DNA from: Simmondsia chinensis | Taxonomy: Eukaryota > Streptophyta > Magnoliopsida > Caryophyllales > Simmondsiaceae | Assembly (NCBI GenBank): GCA_018398585.1 | Contig: JAGTTD010000022.1 | Span: 10,207,501-10,271,500, forward strand | Direction of reading: 5' to 3' | Length of the DNA stretch: 64,000 nucleotides | Shown: positions 22,788 through 32,873 of the stretch, in pieces | Numbering within the stretch: position 1 is the stretch's first letter | Layout: the number at the start of each line of letters is the position of its first letter | Notes under the pieces: model-generated | The model's input: the letters and a program-made list of their open reading frames with translations, nothing else | Database searches by the model: none | Told to the model about the DNA's origin: nothing | Position numbers and translations under genes: made by a program

Positions 22788-25787
22788 TAGAGGTGGCCAA
22801 CAGGCCGGGTCGGCCCGGAAACTGGCCTGCACTGTAGCGGGCCGGGTAGGGCCTAGGCTTGGGCCCGGTAGCCGTTGGAGCAACGGATCTTTTGGAGGGG
22901 GTGACAGCCGTTGCTCCCCCTCCTCCTAATTTAAAAAAAAATTTATATTTTTTTTCTTAAAAATACCTAATCCTCCCCAACCCATTTCCTCACCACATCT
23001 TCAATCCTCTCTTCTCTCTCTATACATTCATCATCTTCATCATCTCCATCTTCTTCAACTTTGCTAATTGCAACATTGTGCTCTAAAGTTCAAAGTTCAT
23101 AAAGTGTTTGCCTGAAGTTCGAATTTCATTGTTCTCTCGTTTCGATAATTTAGTATCGCAATTTTATTTGGTTCGCATTTTTAGCTATTTAATTTGCATT
23201 ACTACTTACATTTTATAAATACGAATCACTTATAATAATATGGCACACAACTCTTCATCATCATCTGAAGCCGGTCGTGCTAGTTCTAGCTCTTTTTGGC
23301 CACCCAGAATCCCTAAAAGGAGTAGAATTGTAGAACTTAATACGGAAGAACAAGCTTTTATACAACTAGGCCCATCAACCCTATACATTGATGATAGCAT
23401 AAATTGGAAATTTGAACAACAATATTATCATGAGTCGGGTGGTGGGGGTGGAGACTCACAAACTGATGAGGAACCCACGCCCACCACCGAAGCCCAGCCT
23501 AAAAGTAGTACTAGTACTAGTAGGTGTACAACTAGTGGGGTATGGAATCACTTTACCCTTAATAAGACAACTAATATAGCAACTTGTAAATTATGTGACC
23601 CACCTAGGTCCTTTAGCCATCAACCTGGCAGTGGGACAGGCACATTAATTAGACATATACTTAGGTGCCACCCCGAGCAATGCCTAGATAAGAGCCAACA
23701 ACGTCCAGTACAGTATGTGACCAGTGCACTTGCTAATTTTAGGTTATCTCAAGAGGGCAACCGAAAGGGGCTAGCTAAATATATAATTTTGGGTGAAAGG
23801 CCAATTCTGACGAAGACTAATATTTCGTCGACTACCTCCAAAAATGGGTGAACCCCGCCATTGTGAGGGTTCCTCGGAACACCGTGAAGTGGGATGCTTT
23901 TACGGAGTACCACAGGATGAAAGCTGAGGTCTTAACACTTGTTGCGACGAACACGAGCATGTTCTCGTTGACGTCAGACACGTGGAAGTCGAAACTCGGT
24001 GTGCCTTATATGTGCATAACGGCAGACTGAATCGATGACTCATACATCCTCCAAAAAAGAATAATTCATTTTGGTTATTTAGATTACCCCCACACTGCCA
24101 AAATAATTACGGGTGCGATTATGTCGGGAGTCTGCGACTGGAGCATAGAGCGACGTATCTTCAGTATTACGTTCGACAATGCTACCAGTAACACTGCATC
24201 CATTACACATTAATTTAGGCACATGAGAACCATGTTAGGTGGGAAGTATTTCCATCTTCGTTGCATTTGTCACATTTTGCATTTAATGGTAATGGATGGT
24301 TTAGAGCTAGTAAACGCATCCCTTAACACCTTAATATCCATAATAATATATATTAAATCATCCAGCACTAGAAAAAAAAGATTTAGAAATTTATGTAGGT
24401 TGCATGGCATAGAATATAAACAATTCAAACTAGACTCCCAAACTAGTTGGTCGTCTACGGTAGAAAAGTTAGAGCGCATTCTACCATATAAAGATGTTCT
24501 AGTGGAATTCGCAAAGGACAATAGTTCAGAATGGAGCGATTACAACCTGAACGATGTACACTGGGAGACAATCAATGAAATTTGTAAATTTTTTTTTGCA
24601 TGTTTAAAGAGGCCACGACATTTTATTGGGGTTGCTACTATCCGACCATGTCTCAAGCAATATTAAGATTGCTTGATATTGTAAATTGGATGGTGGGTAA
24701 TGAATCCAACCCCATTTTGTTCGAATCGATTAAGGCAATGAAAGAAAAGTTTGATAAATATTATTCTGGACTGCCCCTTACATACTGTTTAGCAACTATT
24801 TTAGATCCTCGCTGTTAACGCGGGGGTTTAAACTTGTTTTGCCAATATTTTTTCAAATATTTGTATCATAGTCTCAATATTGGCACTTTTATTGCCGAAG
24901 TCGATAACGACTTGGACAATTTATTTTCCCACTATTCCCAAAAATTAGCGTACAATAATCCACATTCTAGTACTACAACAGTAGGATCTTCCACATCCAG
25001 TGGAAGTAGTTCACACACGTCATATTCGTGGAAGCTGTTGGAGCAATTTACGCCCACAGTAGCCCCCACGTCATGTGACGAGCTAGATTATTATTTGCAG
25101 ACACCGTTGCTCCATATTTTCGCGACGCTGGCCAACCAGCACAAAAGAAGCCCAGTGTCCCATACTTTCCACCATGGCACGTGATATACTAAGTTTTCTA
25201 GTGTCTTCAGTAGCATCGGAGTGTGCTTTCAGTCTTGGTGGCAGGTTGCTTGGAACGAAAAGGGCACCGTCAAGTTTGGAGATGTCTGTGTGCTTGAAGG
25301 ATTGGCTGCTAGCTGAGGCAAGGAATCAACAGAAAATGAGGATGGATTCATCGAGCGATGAAGAAGACGACCGCAAATGATGGCACAGCAACCCCCCCAT
25401 GCAACTGATATCAACACTTTTGTATATCCATTATTTACTTTGTATTTTTTGATAAACAAATTTGTACTTTTAAATATTATGCTCCAACTGCGTTGTATTT
25501 GTATTTTTTACGTTATTTATTTACCATTATTTACTATTACTTATTGTATATTTTATTTTATTACATGTATTTAGCATTATTAGTGCTTGGGATAAAATGT
25601 ATTTGTATCTCATAGTATTTATCAATGAATTATAATAATTTTAGTACAAAATGACTTTGTATTATTTAAATTTTGCATTTTTTTATAGCTAACGAAAAAT
25701 GAGCCAACTTGGGCTTGCTACAGTGCTGGCCGGACGGGCCCGGGCCCGGGCCCAGGCCCAGCGCAACCCGACCCATGGCCACCTCTA
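22788..25787 (+). mobile_element. hAT transposon hAT-1 (3,000 bp), TSD TCGGATGC
   Basis: The terminal inverted repeat is TAGAGGTGGCCA at 22788 and its complement at 25776-25787. Eight-bp target copies flank it: TCAGATGC (22780-22787) and TCGGATGC (25788-25795), seven of eight identical. The sister LTR shows the empty site with a single TCGGATGC near 34423. Subterminal regions are rich in GGGCCCGG motifs. The interior encodes a hAT transposase, now broken, so this is a decayed autonomous-type element. Confidence 0.94.
23240..25380 (+). pseudogene. hAT transposase with BED zinc finger, broken
   Basis: The start is ATG 23240. A serine-rich N-terminus is followed by a BED-type zinc finger (VWNHFTLNK, CKLC, then LIRHILRCH) at about 23540-23680. 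The catalytic parts are LTSDTWKS (near 23965), ITFDNATSN (near 24170) and SVASECAFSLGG (near 25205), which give the expected D, D and E. RCICHILHLMVMDGL near 24255 is the conserved Cys/His stretch. The dimerisation end runs to ALLAEARNQQ-like sequence and stops near 25380. Frameshifts at about 23820, 24590 and 25170 and stops at 24028 (TGA) and 24211 (TAA) inactivate it. Confidence 0.9.
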
Positions 25788-26042
25788 TCGGATGCCTTGG
25801 ATTTTATTAAATCATAAAAACCACAAAAAATCAATAAATGTTGGATAAAATTTAGTAACAAATTTTGTTTCCTTTCATTTTAATTTATTTTATATCAAAA
25901 ACCTCAAATTTCGGTCTTTTAAATAGTGTTAAAGCTACTAATTTCGATACTTGATCAATAACAATTCTCATTACTCCCCACTTTATTACTTGATATGAAT
26001 AGTGCACTTGCTAATACATATGCAAAGTAAGAATCAAGTTTT

Positions 26043-26060
26043 TGGCGCCGTTGCTGGGGA
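26043..26060 (+). promoter_or_regulatory. Athila-like primer-binding site (Asp tRNA type)
   Basis: TGGCGCCGTTGCTGGGGA lies six bases after the LTR end. It is the usual Athila-type site with one change (GCCGGGG to GCTGGGG). Confidence 0.88.
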
Positions 26061-26499
26061 TTGTCTCTATTTGAGTGATATCAATACCAACTAATTTTGT
26101 TGTCAATAATTTGTAAATTTTGTTTAAATTTGAAATATAAATCTCTTTTCATTCATTTATTTTTTTTGTAAAGATAATTCTTAAAAATAAATAAATAAAT
26201 CAATAAATCCGTATATACCCCCCTAAAAAAATAATAAAAAATTTTGCTAGTTTAGTGTTATTTTATTATTTTTCTTATATTTTGTCTTTATTTTGATTAT
26301 AAGTTTATATTGTTAGGGTTTTAAAGTTAAATTTGTTATTTTAAAGTTTTCAAAAACACTAGTATTACTACCCCTTCAAAAACTTGGCTTGCAAAGATTG
26401 TTATAATTTTAAAAGTTTTCTCATTAATTGTATCTTTCCCCAAATTGTTTATTCACTCATTTATGTTTTTTCGTATTTCAAAAAAAAAAAAAAAAGGGA

Positions 26500-27340
26500 G
26501 ATGGCTAAAAGTGACGGCTTGCTACAACTTTATGAGGCCTCAATATCAAGCGATATTCGGTGCATTATCTGCTCAACTTTCACCAATTCAGGACATGATT
26601 GCTGCTCGTGCTCCTAGATGTGAATTTTGTGCAAGTGACCATGCTAGTATGGAATGCCAAATGGGTAATAGCTTTTCTTTATCTAATTTTGAACAATATA
26701 ACTTTGTGAGACCTCAAGCTATACTGAGAAGACAACTAAGCATTCGTGAAATTAGTGCATTATCTTCTCAACTTTCACAAATTCAAGGACACTTAGATGA
26801 TATGATTGCTGCTCGTACTCCTAGATGTGAATTTTGTGCAGGTAACCATACTTGTATGGAATGTCAATTGGGTAATAGCTTTTCCTCATGGGATTTTGAA
26901 CAAGACAGCTTCATGTCCGATTATAAACAACCCCAGTACAATCCCTACTCTAGCCCCTATAGTCAAGAATGGATGGACCCTTCTTGGATCCGTCTCAAGA
27001 AAGGAATAATGACTTAGAAGAGAAATTTAGGAAATTCATGGAAACTGTGAGTGACTTAAAGAATCAAAGAGCCTCCATCCAAAATCCAGAATCTCAATTA
27101 GGGACTAAAATAGGGGAACTTTCGGAGAGGTCTAAAGATTCCTTGCCCAGCAATACTATCACCGACCTAGCGGAGCAAACTAACTCCACAGCATTGAGGG
27201 ATGAAGACATACTAGAAAAACCACCTCAATGTGACATAATCCCCTTAGTCAACTCAGAGCCACCAATGACCCAACTTATCTTTAACTACCCACCACCACC
27301 AATTATTGAAATAGAATGTCGAGTTTATCTAACATGGTAA
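26500..27340 (+). pseudogene. Gag of the Athila-like element with duplicated CCHC unit
   Basis: The reading around 26500-27015 contains two copies of a block ending in a CCHC knuckle: CEFCASDHASMEC (26619) and CEFCAGNHTCMEC (26826). They are 207 bp apart and each follows QL..IQ..MIAARxPR. YNPYSSPYSQEWMDPS then matches the Athila gag region after the knuckle. After a frameshift near 27000 the frame at 26969-27340 carries LEEKFRKFMETVSDLKNQ and ESQLGTKIGELSERSKDSLP, the Athila LExQIGQLA-type segment. The start is unclear because frames change near 26500. I see no protease or RT downstream. Confidence 0.78.
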
Positions 27341-28837
27341 GAGATTTTAGGAAACATGGATGCCTCATTGAAAAATAACAGAAAAGTTCAGAAAAGAAAA
27401 TTCGAGCTGTGGCAAATCAGGCTCAAACATCTCAAGATTAGAGAAGGTGGAGGTGGTCATGTAAAGAAAGGAACAAAAAAGATCCACAGAAGAAAATGGT
27501 CATTGAGGGCGGATGGAGGAAACTCTATTCTCCTTCAAGACATGGGATAGATCCACTCAAAGACCCGAGCTAACGACTACAATCAGAAGCGCTTCTTGGG
27601 AGGCAACTCAAGTGTTTCTATCCTTGTTTATCTTATTTCTCCCTTTATTACTTTAATTGTCTCATGTTTATGTATATTTTTGTTGAAACAGGTATTCCAG
27701 AACAAGTTTGGGGGTAGCAAGATGTCAACATACACTATCAACAAGTAATCCTCAAACCTAAGAAGTATCTATCACCCACTTAATCTTTTTAGTTCTTTTA
27801 ACATTAAGAATAATGTTAACTCTAAGTTTGGAGGTGGGAGAGACAATTTTTAAAAATTTTAAACAAAAATTTTTTTTCAAAACACTTTCCTGTTTTGTCT
27901 TTTAGAGTCGGCTTTAGTGCCTCCCAGAGTTCGGAACCTTTGTATGGGGATGTAGATAGTGTCGGCCAACAAAAATATTGTCTATTTTTTTTACAGTTTT
28001 GATCATTGGTCTTTTTAAAACTAAAAAAAAAAACTTATCATCTTGCTTTTTAGGCAATTTTTTTACTATTTTTAGCTCGTTCACTTTAATTAGATTTGAA
28101 AAACCGGATAATCAATTGTTTTTGTGTTCTAATTGTAAAACACAATCTAGTCTAAGGAACCATCTTGATAAAACCATGGTATTTGACTTTACTAGTTAGC
28201 ATGGCTATTTTACTTTTCTTTCCGATTAAAAGATGCTCAAATTTGAATAGATTACATTGAGATTATCATTTATATAATAGATTTTGAAGAGTTATGCCTA
28301 AGTCTAAATAAAAGAAAAATATAATAAAAATAGAGGGAGAGAATCACTAAGCACCACTATTCTGTTAAAAACATCTATCATTTTGGATATGTGCTGCTGT
28401 GTGATGGTTTCGTGCCTTAGTACCTCAAGCAAGTAGATCCGTAGGGGTGTTTCAACACCTGGTACCCTGGGCTAACTGGAACAGGGGTTACCGCATTGAA
28501 AGCTCACTACAAAGGATACTTAGAAAGCTAACAAGGAACCAAGCACCCCAAAAAAAAAGGAAACAAAGGAAAAAAAAAAAAAGAGAGAGAGAGAGGAGAT
28601 CATCTCTAGCACCGCTATCCCATTTATAAACATTTTCAGATGTGTGCTACCCATTATGAGGACGTCTCAGTAGTGGCTTCCCTTACTTATGGGTCATCGC
28701 CCAGGAGTCGGAGCTTGATTCTCGCTGTAGATATACTCATGAGTTGAAATTGACTTGAGTAAATAAATTCCTCCAAAGAAAAAAAAATGGCGCAAAAATA
28801 ATTAGTTTTGGGCATACTTGATAAGTCTTGTTATGAG
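27341..28837 (+). other. Non-coding interior of the Athila-like element
   Basis: GCGCTTCTTGGGAGGCAACTC (about 27588-27608) matches a signature found after pol in Athila/Tat elements, so pol was lost between gag and here. Two AAGTTTGGGGGT or AAGTTTGGAGGT tracts (27707 and 27824) resemble extra polypurine tracts. Two diverged ~70-bp repeats start at about 28340 and 28597 (TCACTAAGCACCACTATYC type). No gene was recognised. Confidence 0.65.
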
Positions 28838-29280
28838 TAGAGGTGTAAACGAACCAAGTGCTTGGTGAACTACTCGCATTCGAAATCGATTAGGGCTCGT
28901 TCAAGTTCGTTTTGGAGGCTCGATAGCTTATTGAGCCAAGCTCAAGCAGGCTCGATAAGTTTATCGAGCTGAGTTCGAGCGGGAGGGTGTTCGGCTCGTT
29001 AGTGTTCATGAACAGCTCGATAAGGACTCGATAAGGCACTCGTTAAAAGCTTGATAAGGCACTCATTAAAAGCTCGATAAAGGACTCGTTAAACTGCTCA
29101 ATTAGTTTTTATTAAAAACCCAAAAATAATAGCTATAGTTTATAATATAAATTAATAATTTTACCTCTAAGCAAGTCACACACACAAAGATACCTTATAT
29201 ATTGATAATAACATTATAATGATGTAATTTGCATATTATAATCACTTAAATTTTCAGTATCACCTTGATTGAAAAATATA

Positions 29281-29694
29281 AGGGTTATTTATGCCAAGGT
29301 CCCTGTACTTTATTCACTGTGTCAATTTAGTCATTGTACTTTTAATTGTTTCAATTTAGTTCCTGTACAATTCAAAATATGCCAATTTGATCCTTAGAGA
29401 AAAAATTATGTTAAGTTTTTAATAGAATTTTTAATGGTTCGTCCACGAATTAGGTTAAATTGAGTAAATAGATGAGTTTATAATAAGATACTTGCATCTA
29501 ACATAATTTTACCGTTCAAAATTATATCATTAATTAACTTAAATTTGACCAAATAACTAAATTGACACATTTTGTGGGCCAAAAAAAATTGACACATTTT
29601 AAATTGGTCAGGGATTAAATTGACACAATTAAAAGTATGAGGATCAAATTGACACAATAGGCAAGGTACAGGGGCCTTTGCAGTAAATAACCCT
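29281..29694. mobile_element. 414-bp MITE with long inverted repeats
   Basis: It begins AGGGTTATTTATGCCAAGGT and ends with the diverged complement ...TGCAGTAAATAACCCT. The inverted repeat extends for about 80-100 bp with mismatches and includes CCCTGTAC and GTGTCAATTT on both arms. AAATATA at 29274-29280 and 29695-29701 is a 7-bp TSD. No coding capacity is present. The superfamily is uncertain. Confidence 0.82.
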
Positions 29695-30637
29695 AAATAT
29701 AATTTCCATTATCACATAATATTTATATTTTTTGTATCTACATAATATTTAGTTTGATTTTCCGGGCGCGTATGTGTGTGTATATACACACACACACACA
29801 CAGGAATGCATACTTATTATTGTTATATCTTATAAATAAACAATATATTAATTCATGTATTTTATTATCATTTGTTTATAAAAACACAATATTGTGATAA
29901 AAAAAAAATTCAAAATACAATTAAAATATGTAATTAATTGTAAGTATATTACCATATAATATATGTTTGGTTGTTTACTATAATATGTAATATAGATATA
30001 ACTAAAAAATGAACACATTATTGGCTGTAGGAAAAGAGTTACAATCTTGTATCTACATCATTCACTGAGGTTCTAATGGTTAATGTAGTAGTAATTAATT
30101 TATCTCCTACTTGAAAGTAGCCTAGGATCGAATCTCATAACTCCTTCCCTATGTAATGCGTCTTAAATTTCTTCTTGTTCCATAAAGACATCTAAGAAAT
30201 TTCGTCTCAATTGTGAAATTTCTTGAAATTCATACCGCAGTGGCCAAGTACCTGACAATGACACGACTTATTACTCAAATGATTCAGCCGGCTATGAATT
30301 TGACACAAAATTCAAAATAACCCATTTGGTTGATCCGAAACCTAAGAAGAGCTAACTTGGCAAAGATTTAACCTGCTCTAATTAGGATTGAAATGATCCG
30401 ATATAATTGGTTAAAAACCAAGATCACTTCAACTTAATATAACCCAACTTAAAATGACCAGAAATGCAAAATAACTTAACTTAAATGACTTGAGTAATAA
30501 TCTGACAGAGTCCACCTAACTTCGAGCTTGGCAGAATCTCGAAACGACTCGACTCAATTAACTGGAAATGCCAAACTTAAAATAACTCAAAATTGAAACT
30601 TTCTGACTCCAACTTAGCTATTGTATTATATCTAAAA
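29695..30637. other. AT-rich hAT-2 interior without recognised genes
   Basis: It includes a short GTGTGTGTATATACACACAC dyad near 29770-29800. Otherwise I see only AT-rich sequence. Confidence 0.5.
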
Positions 30638-30865
30638 AGGAACATATCCAGTGTCTCAAGGGTTCCCGCCTACATAGGGTTTAGGGGGCGGATGTACACG
30701 GCCTTCCCCCTTCAGGGTGTTAACTTGAAGAGAGGCTAGAGTGCCCCCGGCCTGAGGGTGAGGACTTCCCAGGAGGTCACCCATCTTGGCACTACTCTCG
30801 CCCAAACACGCTTAGCTTCAGAGTTCCAATGGGATCCGGAGAGGGCGTGTTGGTGCTCTCTTTGG
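30638..30865 (-). mobile_element. SINE with 5S rRNA-derived head and RTE-like tail
   Basis: On the minus strand the head (about 30862-30761) reads GGATCCCATTGGAACTCTGA, then TAAGCGTGTTTGGGCGAGAG and GGTGACCTCCTGGGAAGTCC. These are the A-box, intermediate and C-box parts of the 5S internal promoter. The tail (about 30700-30640) has GTGTACATCCGCCCCCTAAA, then GGCGGGAACC and CACTGG, closely paralleling the RTE 3' end at about 54580-54655. Repeats of 23 bp flank it (30615-30637 and 30866-30888, 21 identical), beginning TAGCTATTGTATTA and TAGTTATTGTATTA. Head, tail and long TSD together define a SINE rather than a stray 5S gene. Confidence 0.84.
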
Positions 30866-30888
30866 TAGTTATTGTATTACATCTAAAA

Positions 30889-31559
30889 TATACAAATATA
30901 CATGATTTTGTAAAACCTGATCATATCAGTAGGATATAGGTGATCCATGACATATTGGACTTCTTCAATTAGCCATGAAAATTTAAGGAATTTATCGCTT
31001 AAGTATCTTGAAGTTTGAGGATTTTTCACTTATGTACCTTCACATTTCAATGTACACAATGATATACCCTATAGTTTAAAACTTTTATTATTTGGGTACC
31101 TTAAGGTTTAAAAATTTTGTCACTCATGTACCTTTTATCAGGGATTTGAAAATTTTTTGTTAAAGGATGCTAATTTATACATGATTTCGATAATATATAG
31201 GCATCTTTCTTCATAATCTAATATATTTTTGCACATAAATGCAAACACAAAATAATATTTATATATTGAATAGGTATCCTACGCTCCATTTCGGTGACTT
31301 TTGTTTGTAATTTATCAAAATTTTGTCAAACATAGTTACATTATATGTACTTAAATTGGAACATACCAGTGTAATTAAATAATAAAAACATAATAAATAA
31401 TAAAAACACTAATAAAAAATTAATATTAAATATATAATATATTATTTATACATACAATATATCAAAAACGTAACAAAAATAGATAAAATAAAACATTTCT
31501 TTCAAAAGAAATGTTTTTAACAGGTGTAATTTGATCCAAAAAAAAAAAAAAAAAAGCTG
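30889..31559. other. hAT-2 interior with a degenerate repeat
   Basis: From about 30990 to 31140 phrases like CACTTATGTACCTT and CACTCATGTACCTTT recur in a pattern similar to an old inverted-repeat element. A 17-A run lies near 31538. No gene is seen. Confidence 0.45.
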
Positions 31560-32340
31560 TAATTAGCTGTAGTTCCCCATTCTCATCTTTTATCCCCATT
31601 CTTCACTCCTGTTAGCTCTGAAAGCTTCTTCAAGAAGCTTCTCTCGTCCGATCTCAGCCATTCGTTGCTCCTAACGTGTGTCACTAGATCCATGGCTCAC
31701 GTTGTGCTTTTGTGGGTAATCGGATGTCCATTAGATCGTTTCTAAATAAACGGCTATGATGAGGTCTAGGGTTTTTTACCACAGATTGAAGCTAAGGGAC
31801 CATAAAAATGCTGTGGTTAGGGTTTAGAGAAAGAGGCTTGATTAACCTTTTCCTCTTCCCCTCTCTTTTCTAGCGCTTTTGTGTCCCTAGGGCTCTCTAC
31901 TCAACCCTGAGCTTAAAAACGAACCTCTGAGCCATTAAAATCGAAGGTTCGAGATTCGTCAGCCTTGGTTCGAAGTGATTTCGTGTTTTTGGTGCTTCGT
32001 TCTAGCCGATGGTGTTCGGTTCGTGGTTGGAGTTGTTCGTTTGTGGCTGGTGGAGAACGATCGGTGCTAGTGGTGTTGATTTCCAGTATGTTCCTTGTTG
32101 ATTCGAGCCCTAGGTGTTCAGATCTTGACAAGATTCAGCTTCTGAAGGAAGTATACTTCTAACTTTACTTTGTTCTTTGGTTTCTGTCTTATAATTTGAA
32201 GTTCTTGGTTAAGTTCTTGAGTCTAGAGTTATCTATTCTAGATTTAAGCTGTTTTAAGTTCTAATCAGTCTTGGTTTTGTATTAATCGGTTCTTGAGAGT
32301 TAAGATCTGAGATCTTAGAGCCTGTATTCATATTTTTTTT
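31560..32340 (+). other. Gene-like, less AT-rich stretch inside hAT-2, unidentified
   Basis: Base composition changes sharply from the surrounding AT-rich DNA. The stretch looks like a 5' UTR or first-exon region of a plant gene: pyrimidine-rich leader, TAGGGTTT motifs, and AGTATACTTCTAACTTTACTTTG resembling an intron start near 32150. No protein family was recognised. A captured host fragment is possible but unproven. Confidence 0.4.
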
Positions 32341-32856
32341 CTTTGTGCGACTTGTAAATCGTTTATCTGAAATCATTTATTGCGAAAAACCTATTTTCTC
32401 GTTGGTATGGAAGCACCTACAAACTCGATTAAGCTCGTTTAGAAAAATAAGTTCGATTAGCTTGACTCGGCTCGTTAACAATCCATGCCGAGCCAAGTAT
32501 CGAACAAACTAGTTCCTTATCGAGCTCGAGTTCAAACAAAAGGATGCTCGGCTCGACTCGGCTCGATTACACCCTAGTTATGAGTAGTATGATTTTTGTC
32601 CTCTATTCATTTTGAATATCTTAAGATTATGAAGAATGGATAAACTCAATTTGTTAGCTAACTTTTAAATTCGATTACCTAGGTAATTGACAGATTTTTC
32701 ATTGGAAAAAAGGTTTTTCCATTAGAACCTTGAACTTTGTTCCTCAATTATGCTTCTCTAATTTAGAGTGCATCTGCTTTGACTTGTGGAAAAATTAGTA
32801 AAAAGCACAAGATCCTGTGCTTCAAGATTTAGCCTTACTCGAGTACGAGCAAGATT

Positions 32857-32873
32857 AAAGTTTGGGGGTATTT
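32857..32873 (+). promoter_or_regulatory. Polypurine tract of the Athila-like element
   Basis: AAAGTTTGGGGGTATTT ends just before the 3' LTR start TGATAGG. This is the Athila/Tat type of tract. Confidence 0.85.

Larger units (their letters stand above)
21295..26036 (+). repeat. 5' LTR of the Athila-like element, split by hAT-1
   Basis: The LTR covers 21295-22787 and 25796-26036 and matches 32874-34683. A TATA box TATAAATA lies at 22174-22181, and its partner is at 33750-33757. A stretch of about 60 bp present in the 3' LTR (34350-34410) is missing here. Confidence 0.9.
28838..32576. mobile_element. hAT-2: 3.7-kb non-autonomous hAT-type element, TSD GTTATGAG
   Basis: Exact 8-bp repeats GTTATGAG flank it at 28830-28837 and 32577-32584. 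The ends are TAGAGGTGTAAACGA and, on the opposite strand, TAGGGTGTAATCGAG, a hAT-style inverted repeat. Subterminal regions are full of GCTCGATAAG and CTCGTTAA motifs on the left and GCTCGACTCGGCTCG on the right. No transposase is seen. The interior holds a MITE (29281-29694), a 5S-headed SINE (30638-30865) and a gene-like stretch (31560-32330). Confidence 0.9.

Noticed and set aside
23240..23851. BED zinc-finger ORF as a host transcription factor
   Set aside because: It lies inside a hAT element with TIRs and TSD and is followed in order by transposase motifs.
30761..30862. Genuine nuclear 5S rRNA gene
   Set aside because: The 5S part is diverged at its 5' end, lacks a tandem array, and is fused to a LINE-like tail within long target duplications.
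31913..32162. Two short ORFs on opposite strands in hAT-2 as genes
   Set aside because: No homology was recognised and they overlap each other; kept only as part of an unidentified gene-like stretch.
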